NCBI GenBank assembly: GCA_015680905.1 | Contig: CM027377.1 | Span: 28,110,501-28,174,500, forward strand | Direction: 5' to 3' | Length of the DNA: 64,000 bases | Origin: Coptis chinensis | Taxonomy: Eukaryota > Streptophyta > Magnoliopsida > Ranunculales > Ranunculaceae | Shown: positions 59,686 to 64,000 of the stretch, one piece after another | How positions within the stretch are numbered: the stretch's first letter is position 1 | Layout of the letters: every line of letters begins with the position of its first letter | The notes under the pieces: model-generated | Told to the model about the DNA's origin: nothing | The model's database searches: none | The model's input: only the letters and a program-made list of their open reading frames with translations | Made by a program: the position numbers and the translations under genes

Positions 59686-61030
59686 TTGTTTATGCTCTTA
59701 GTACCAGTGCGGCAATACATGCGTCCCAAGTTTTTCAAAGGAGCTCATCTACAAGACTTGGATGCTGCAGAATATGAAGAAGCCCCTGCAGTAGCATGTT
59801 CACTACAAGTAAGTCCCCTGCTTACTACTATTGATACTTGTTTTTTCCTTTCCTTTTCTTTTTCTTTTTGTTCTTTTGTTCTTTTGTTCTTTTTCCCCTG
59901 ATTTATGTGAAGCTCGGATTGAATTGCTTAATCTCATCTTCTTATCTATATTTACATAAATAGGATTAAGATCCACAAGTGAGAAATGTTCATGATGGTG
60001 AGGAAATTCTAGATGAGATAATCACGAGAAGTCGTGTTGAGATTCGCCATACGCACAGTCCAAAAATAACGAATTCTACTCCCGCTTCACAAGATGACAT
60101 GAGGCCTAATAGCCCACGGATATCACAGCGGTGGCCATCAGTCCTAGTCTTAGTGAAGTTAGGGTAGACCGGAGCCCATTGAATGGGAAAGCTCCAGGAA
60201 CAGATGGAACACCTAGTCCTCAACTATCTATGCTTGGTAATAACATTGTTTAGAAACATAGTTAGAAACGTTGTTTAGCTAAGCTGATTTCTTCTTGAAA
60301 TACTTCTAATTACAATTTTATTTTTCTGAAGTTATTATTGATCACATTATTTGTCAGATGTGTTATGATTATCTTATTGTATATACTCATATTGAAATGA
60401 TAAGTAGATGGATTGGTGTTGTTGAAGGTAGATGATATCAATTATTTTAACATGTTTTTAACCTTACTGTTAGGGCTTTATCTTGCGGCTGAGACTCAAG
60501 AGCATCATCGTGCCTGTAACGGTTTGTAATAGCCATGCATCTGATTATCTTCGAATTGAAATTGAAAATCTTTTATTTGTTATTGCTTTTCTTTTCTTTT
60601 AATTGGATTCTGTCATCCTAGATTGATTTAAAATTAGATGGTCAACATCTAGATTAATATCTGATTCTGATTTGCTTGTCATTTCATTCATGGAAGTTTA
60701 GTTGGCTAAATAAATTTACCGGACACATGTGGTGTTTTCTACCACATGAGGGTGATTCAATTTCCAAGATATGAGGACGTTATTTACTCCTGACTGTAAG
60801 CCATTTTATGCTAGTTTTGGGAACAAAGTCACGGAAGAAATTAGCTATCCCACTCGAAATTCCAAAAGGAAAAAAATTCACCATTAATGCTAAGGTAATC
60901 TTTTGTCCATTCTAATAGTTATTGCAAAGTATTGTTTAGAGCAGTTCTAACAACTGTTCTACTTTCAACATTTTCAACTTTGAGACTGCAGGGTGAGGTT
61001 GTTGTAAACCGTCGGTTCGACAGAAATTCC
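59686..61030 (+). pseudogene. exons of a CACTA accessory (TNPA-like) gene
   Basis: Possible exon pieces: VPVRQYMRPKFFKGAHLQD to about 59,810; RNVHDGEEILDEIITRSRVE (59,982-60,230, with one shift); GLYLAAETQEHHRACNG near 60,476; and RKKLAIPLEIPKGKKFTINA (about 60,833-60,894), whose donor GT leads to an exon GEVVVNRRFDRNSY (60,993-61,040). The LAIPLEIPKG...INAKGEVVV pattern resembles the segment before Transposase_24 in plant CACTA second genes. I cannot assemble a full gene, and no catalytic transposase is present in the window part. Confidence 0.45.
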
Positions 61031-61040
61031 TATACTACAA

Positions 61041-61681
61041 GCATAAGATTTTTTTTCTCTATCTAGTCTTCATAAAGCCGTTAAACTTCAGAGATAATCA
61101 CTACTAGAAAAATGGCTTTCGATAGCAGGTGGAAGATGGGGCGCGCAGTACATGTGGATGTTGTTATTAGTGTTATGAGGAGGATTAATGAAGTCGTAAA
61201 TTACATAGCTCTTTGCTGTTGGACCCTCTTTCTCCGTGGTATAACGTTAGGGTCTTTTGTTGCAAGGTGAGTTATTATGTAACTACATATATGTAAAAAG
61301 TACTAAAAACTATATATACTATTATGTACAAATACCCGATCCAAAAAAAAAGGTGAGTTATTATGTACAAATACCCGAGTGTATATAACTACATATATGT
61401 ATTTATACACACACACAAGGTCCCTATGATAGCCTTACGCAATATGTAAAAAGTACTAAAAACTGCTAACAGCCTTACACAATGGTTTGGTGTGTTACGC
61501 TATTTGTGCATGTATATTTTTGCTTGGGTTGTAATAATCATAATATCTATTAGATATTTATCTAGACATGCATCTGATTCGCTGTATGTATTACTTGCAG
61601 CATACTTTGTCCACATAAGCATTTCTTATGAAACTTTAAACCTCTCTTATAAGTTTATGCCTTTCTCATACTTTATTTCAG
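61041..61681. other. spacer containing a second CACTA-type terminus
   Basis: At 61,099 CACTACTAGAAAAATGGC is followed by TTTCGATAGC, closely matching the terminus at 59,148. The rest is AT-rich. TATATATGTA and GAGTTATTATGTA words repeat around 61,265-61,400. No gene is recognised. Confidence 0.6.
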
Positions 61682-62626
61682 GCAGGTGGTTTCCTTGTTT
61701 CAAAAAGCCATGCAATTTCAGAGGAGAGAGAATTAGATGAAAATGTTTATTCAAGGGATGACTATGTAGAAACAGCGTCGTTGCTTGAACAAGTATGCCT
61801 TAAAATTATTGATGGAGAACTTTGTCATTAATAATTCATTTTATGAAACCTTTATTATATGTTTTATAGGATATGCTGCCCGGGCCATCCAACCAAGCTG
61901 GCTTGAGATTTATTAGTGGGATTATTTGTAAGTCTAAAGTGTTGACATTTGAGAGGATATTGTTCCGTGCAACAAGAGGCAATATGTTTTTCAACCAGGC
62001 TCCAGATGAGCAACATGTCATGGATCCCCCATCAACTAAAGTGGTCTGCCTTCTTGCCTTTCTTTTTTTCTTTCTTTCTATTTGACAATTTAAATTTATA
62101 CAGTTACACCTTTAATTATTCGAAGTCAGGGTTGTCTGTTTTCACCCTAGCATGGTGCGATCTGCACTTTTGGTTAGGTCAATCACCAGAGTCCCACATT
62201 GCACCCACCCAAATCAGGGCTGTACTGAAATAATCAATTATTTGAAAAGTGAATGAGTCATAGTGATGACGATGTGCATCATACATGTAACACAAGTAGA
62301 AGATTTTTAATTTTGCAATTACATACTATATTTAGTTTCAGAACTTTTCCTGAATATTTAGATTTTCTTGAAATAGCCTTAGTTTTTCTGAATTGTCCCT
62401 TTGCCAAACTATAATTGAATCTGAACGTGTTAATGTGCTCCCCCACCTTTGTACTAGTTGCAGAAATGATTTGCTTCGTAGTATGTGGAAAGTAGCATTC
62501 ATCTTAGTTTTAGCCATGATGGATTTTAGTTTCTCATTTGCAGGTGGAGAAAGTAGTTTTTGTAGTCTTCTTCTCAGGAGAGCAAGCTAAGACAAAAATA
62601 ATGAAAATTTGTGTGGCATTAGGTGT
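61682..62626 (+). pseudogene. VHA-a: captured fragment of V-type proton ATPase subunit a
   Basis: Three consecutive exons match the cytosolic N-terminal half of plant VHA-a (closest in pattern to VHA-a1). Exon 61,682-61,792 encodes AGGFLVSKSHAISEERELDE to ETASLLEQ. Exon 61,870-62,040 encodes GPSNQAGLRFISGIICKSKV, FERILFRATRGNMFFNQAP and MDPPSTK. Exon 62,544 to about 62,626 encodes VEKVVFVVFFSGEQAKTKIM and KIC. Introns have good GT-AG ends. The fragment then diverges from the family and reaches a stop, and the membrane part with the proton-path arginine is absent. It follows a CACTA-type terminus at 61,099 on the same strand, so it looks like a transduplicated gene piece. The frames are open within the exons, so capture may be recent. 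Confidence 0.88.
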
Positions 62627-63833
62627 CAACTATGCACTCTCCTATTCCGTCTCGTCCAAAAATTTATGAAGCCATGACAAAGCTCACAAGTTTTAAGGTA
62701 TGGAATCTTTTTATGCAAATTGTATTGCCATTTAATTTTTATTTTCTGGTAATTAATAGTGGAGGTGGGCTCATGCAACAATGGAATCAAGTTTTTTGTG
62801 GAGGATGGGTTTTGATTCAGCAATGTAAATGGCGTTGTAGATGCAATAGGAAATAATGTGTTCCTCAGCTTTTACAAGGGAAAGGTGTTACTAATTGTCA
62901 TTGTTTTTTCATAATGTGTTTCATATTTGAATAAGTTTTGTTAGTGCTTTGTGAGTTTACAATTTGTGGGCATGTGTTAAATATTAGGAATGAATGAGGC
63001 TTTAGTTGCTACCTTAGCAGTTACACAGGTAATATTCTTTTCAATTACATGGGTAGCCGATATTTATGCCTTATCACAGGTATACTACTTTAATATTGGA
63101 AGATTTGGTGTGTATAACTTATACACTTGCTTAGCTGCCCACTTGTGTATTTTTTTTCTCTTGCATGTTCCAATGTCATTGAACTTTGCTTTTTGTCGCT
63201 TCTTCATAGGTCATGACAAAGAAGGTTCTACATGGGAACATGTGCTGCCTACTTTGACCTTGCAAAAGTATTGAACTTCCTGTGTCTTTGTGTGGAAAGG
63301 TTCACACTAACAAAGGATAAGCTGAAGTGGTTGGTCGCTCAACTGAATTTTGTTTTGATGTGTTTAACAATGACTCAGGTATACATTCTTTTGATATATT
63401 TCGTACTTAGTCGACCACAATTGGGTCAAGTTTGTTAGATATTTAACTAGTTCATATGGTGGAATTTATATATCTATGTCTTCTAGCGTGGAATTCGACC
63501 AAAATAACCAGTAGGAGTGTTGAATGTATGGTTTGTCAAATTTTGTTTTAAAGGTTACTTTAGATTGATGGAGTGCTCCTGATTTTTTTACTAGTTCCAT
63601 TGTAAAGTTTGAGATGAAACTAGGCAGCGGTTCAAGCATAGGTATATACCATTCATTTTCTTAAAAAACTTCTATTTAAGTGTTCTCTAATGGGTATGTT
63701 TAAAGGCGAGTAACATGGCTAGTATTGACTTAGTTGGGACCTTAAAGTTTGCATATATAGGATTTTCGCTTCTTTACATTAATTTTGTGCAGTCTTGCGT
63801 TTCCTTAAGTATAATGAGATTGTGTGATACCAT
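62627..63833. other. exon-like pieces of unknown origin
   Basis: Short open pieces with plausible splice sites occur here: PIPSRPKIYEAMTKLTSFK ending at a donor near 62,697; MNEALVATLAVTQ (62,990-63,028, followed by GT); and a longer one from an acceptor near 63,210 to 63,378 reading CAAYFDLAKVLNFLCLCVER. They do not match VHA-a or any family I can name. They may be pieces of other captured genes. Confidence 0.35.
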
Positions 63834-63905
63834 GGATCCATAAGCTCGAAATGGAAGAGCGCTCAAATAATTGAGAGGTTGATGGTTCGAATCCATCTGG
63901 ATCCA
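63834..63905 (+). tRNA. tRNA-like sequence with short anticodon loop (pseudogene)
   Basis: The acceptor stem GGATCCA pairs perfectly with TGGATCC plus a discriminator A. A D-arm-like GCTC...GAGC, an anticodon stem CTCAA/TTGAG and a T-arm GATGG-TTCGAAT-CCATC (a perfect B-box core, GGTTCGAATCC) are present. The anticodon loop is only four bases (ATAA) where seven are needed, so no anticodon can be read and the gene is probably dead. A run of nine T follows, as in a Pol III terminator. It could also be the head of a tRNA-derived SINE, but no SINE body is visible. Confidence 0.6.
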
Positions 63906-64000
63906 ATTTTTTTTTCATTCACTAATTTAATAAATTTAATATATATTTGAATTTTTTTAATTTTATATTGACAAAACAATAGCATTTTCCCAACGCTATA
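63906..64000. other. AT-rich end of window
   Basis: Poly-T, then AT-rich DNA ending in AGCATTTTCCCAACGCTATA, which resembles CACTA subterminal words near 59,200 in inverse orientation. Confidence 0.4.

Larger units (their letters stand above)
59148..64000 (+). mobile_element. CACTA-type element B, left end (right end outside window)
   Basis: The terminus CACTACTACAAAAATGGCC sits directly against the copia-3 gag frame. Subterminal DNA has ATAGATAGC, GCTATGCTAAAAATAGG and GCTAAAGCTAGTGCTATCC, words typical of CACTA-like subterminal repeats. The last bases of the window (CAATAGCATTTTCCCAACGC) look like the same kind of word in inverse, so a right end may lie just beyond. Extent to 64,000 is an inference. 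Confidence 0.6.

Overview
The window is nuclear DNA of a flowering plant, probably a eudicot. It is AT-rich, has GT-AG introns, and is packed with plant-type transposable elements: CACTA, MULE, PIF/Harbinger, Helitron-like, Ty1/copia and Ty3/gypsy chromovirus. I see no bacterial operons and no intact host gene. The host-derived pieces I can support are a broken DUF295 gene, a few exons of a V-ATPase subunit a gene, one unidentified exon and a tRNA-like sequence.

Left third (1-29,040): a nest of insertions. A DUF295 gene was hit by copia-1 (right part 24,968-29,040). Copia-1 was hit by a gypsy chromovirus (right part 12,152-24,967). The gypsy element carries a CACTA element in its gag (right end at 12,151; its left end is not visible) and a 7.3 kb MULE in its 3' LTR (16,930-24,250). 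The MULE itself contains palindromic minisatellites with a Helitron-like 3' end and a 448 bp hAT-like MITE.

Middle (29,041-38,896): the rest of the DUF295 pseudogene on the minus strand, split by a complete copia-2 element (29,416-34,976, two LTRs). About 3.6 kb without a recognisable gene follows.

Right-centre (38,897-50,434): a PIF/Harbinger element with TAA target-site duplications. It carries a DDE transposase, a Myb/SANT-like second ORF and, unusually, a plant mobile domain (PMD, MAIN/MAIL-like) gene. Its transposase is split by a 4.7 kb non-coding insertion (42,879-47,606) with a perfect 5 bp duplication that looks like a giant solo LTR. A 3.1 kb relative (52,341-55,405) sits inside copia-3.

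Right end (50,435-64,000): a 509 bp foldback with arms of about 235 bp, then copia-3 on the minus strand. The copia-3 gag is interrupted by a CACTA-type terminus at 59,148. A second CACTA-type terminus at 61,099 is followed by captured VHA-a exons and a tRNA-like sequence. The right ends of these two elements lie outside the window.

Almost every coding region is broken by stops or frameshifts, but the damage differs by element. Gypsy pol stays in one frame with nonsense changes that fit cytosine deamination. Copia-2 is riddled with small changes at CAG/CTG sites, which may partly be a sequencing artefact of CHG methylation.
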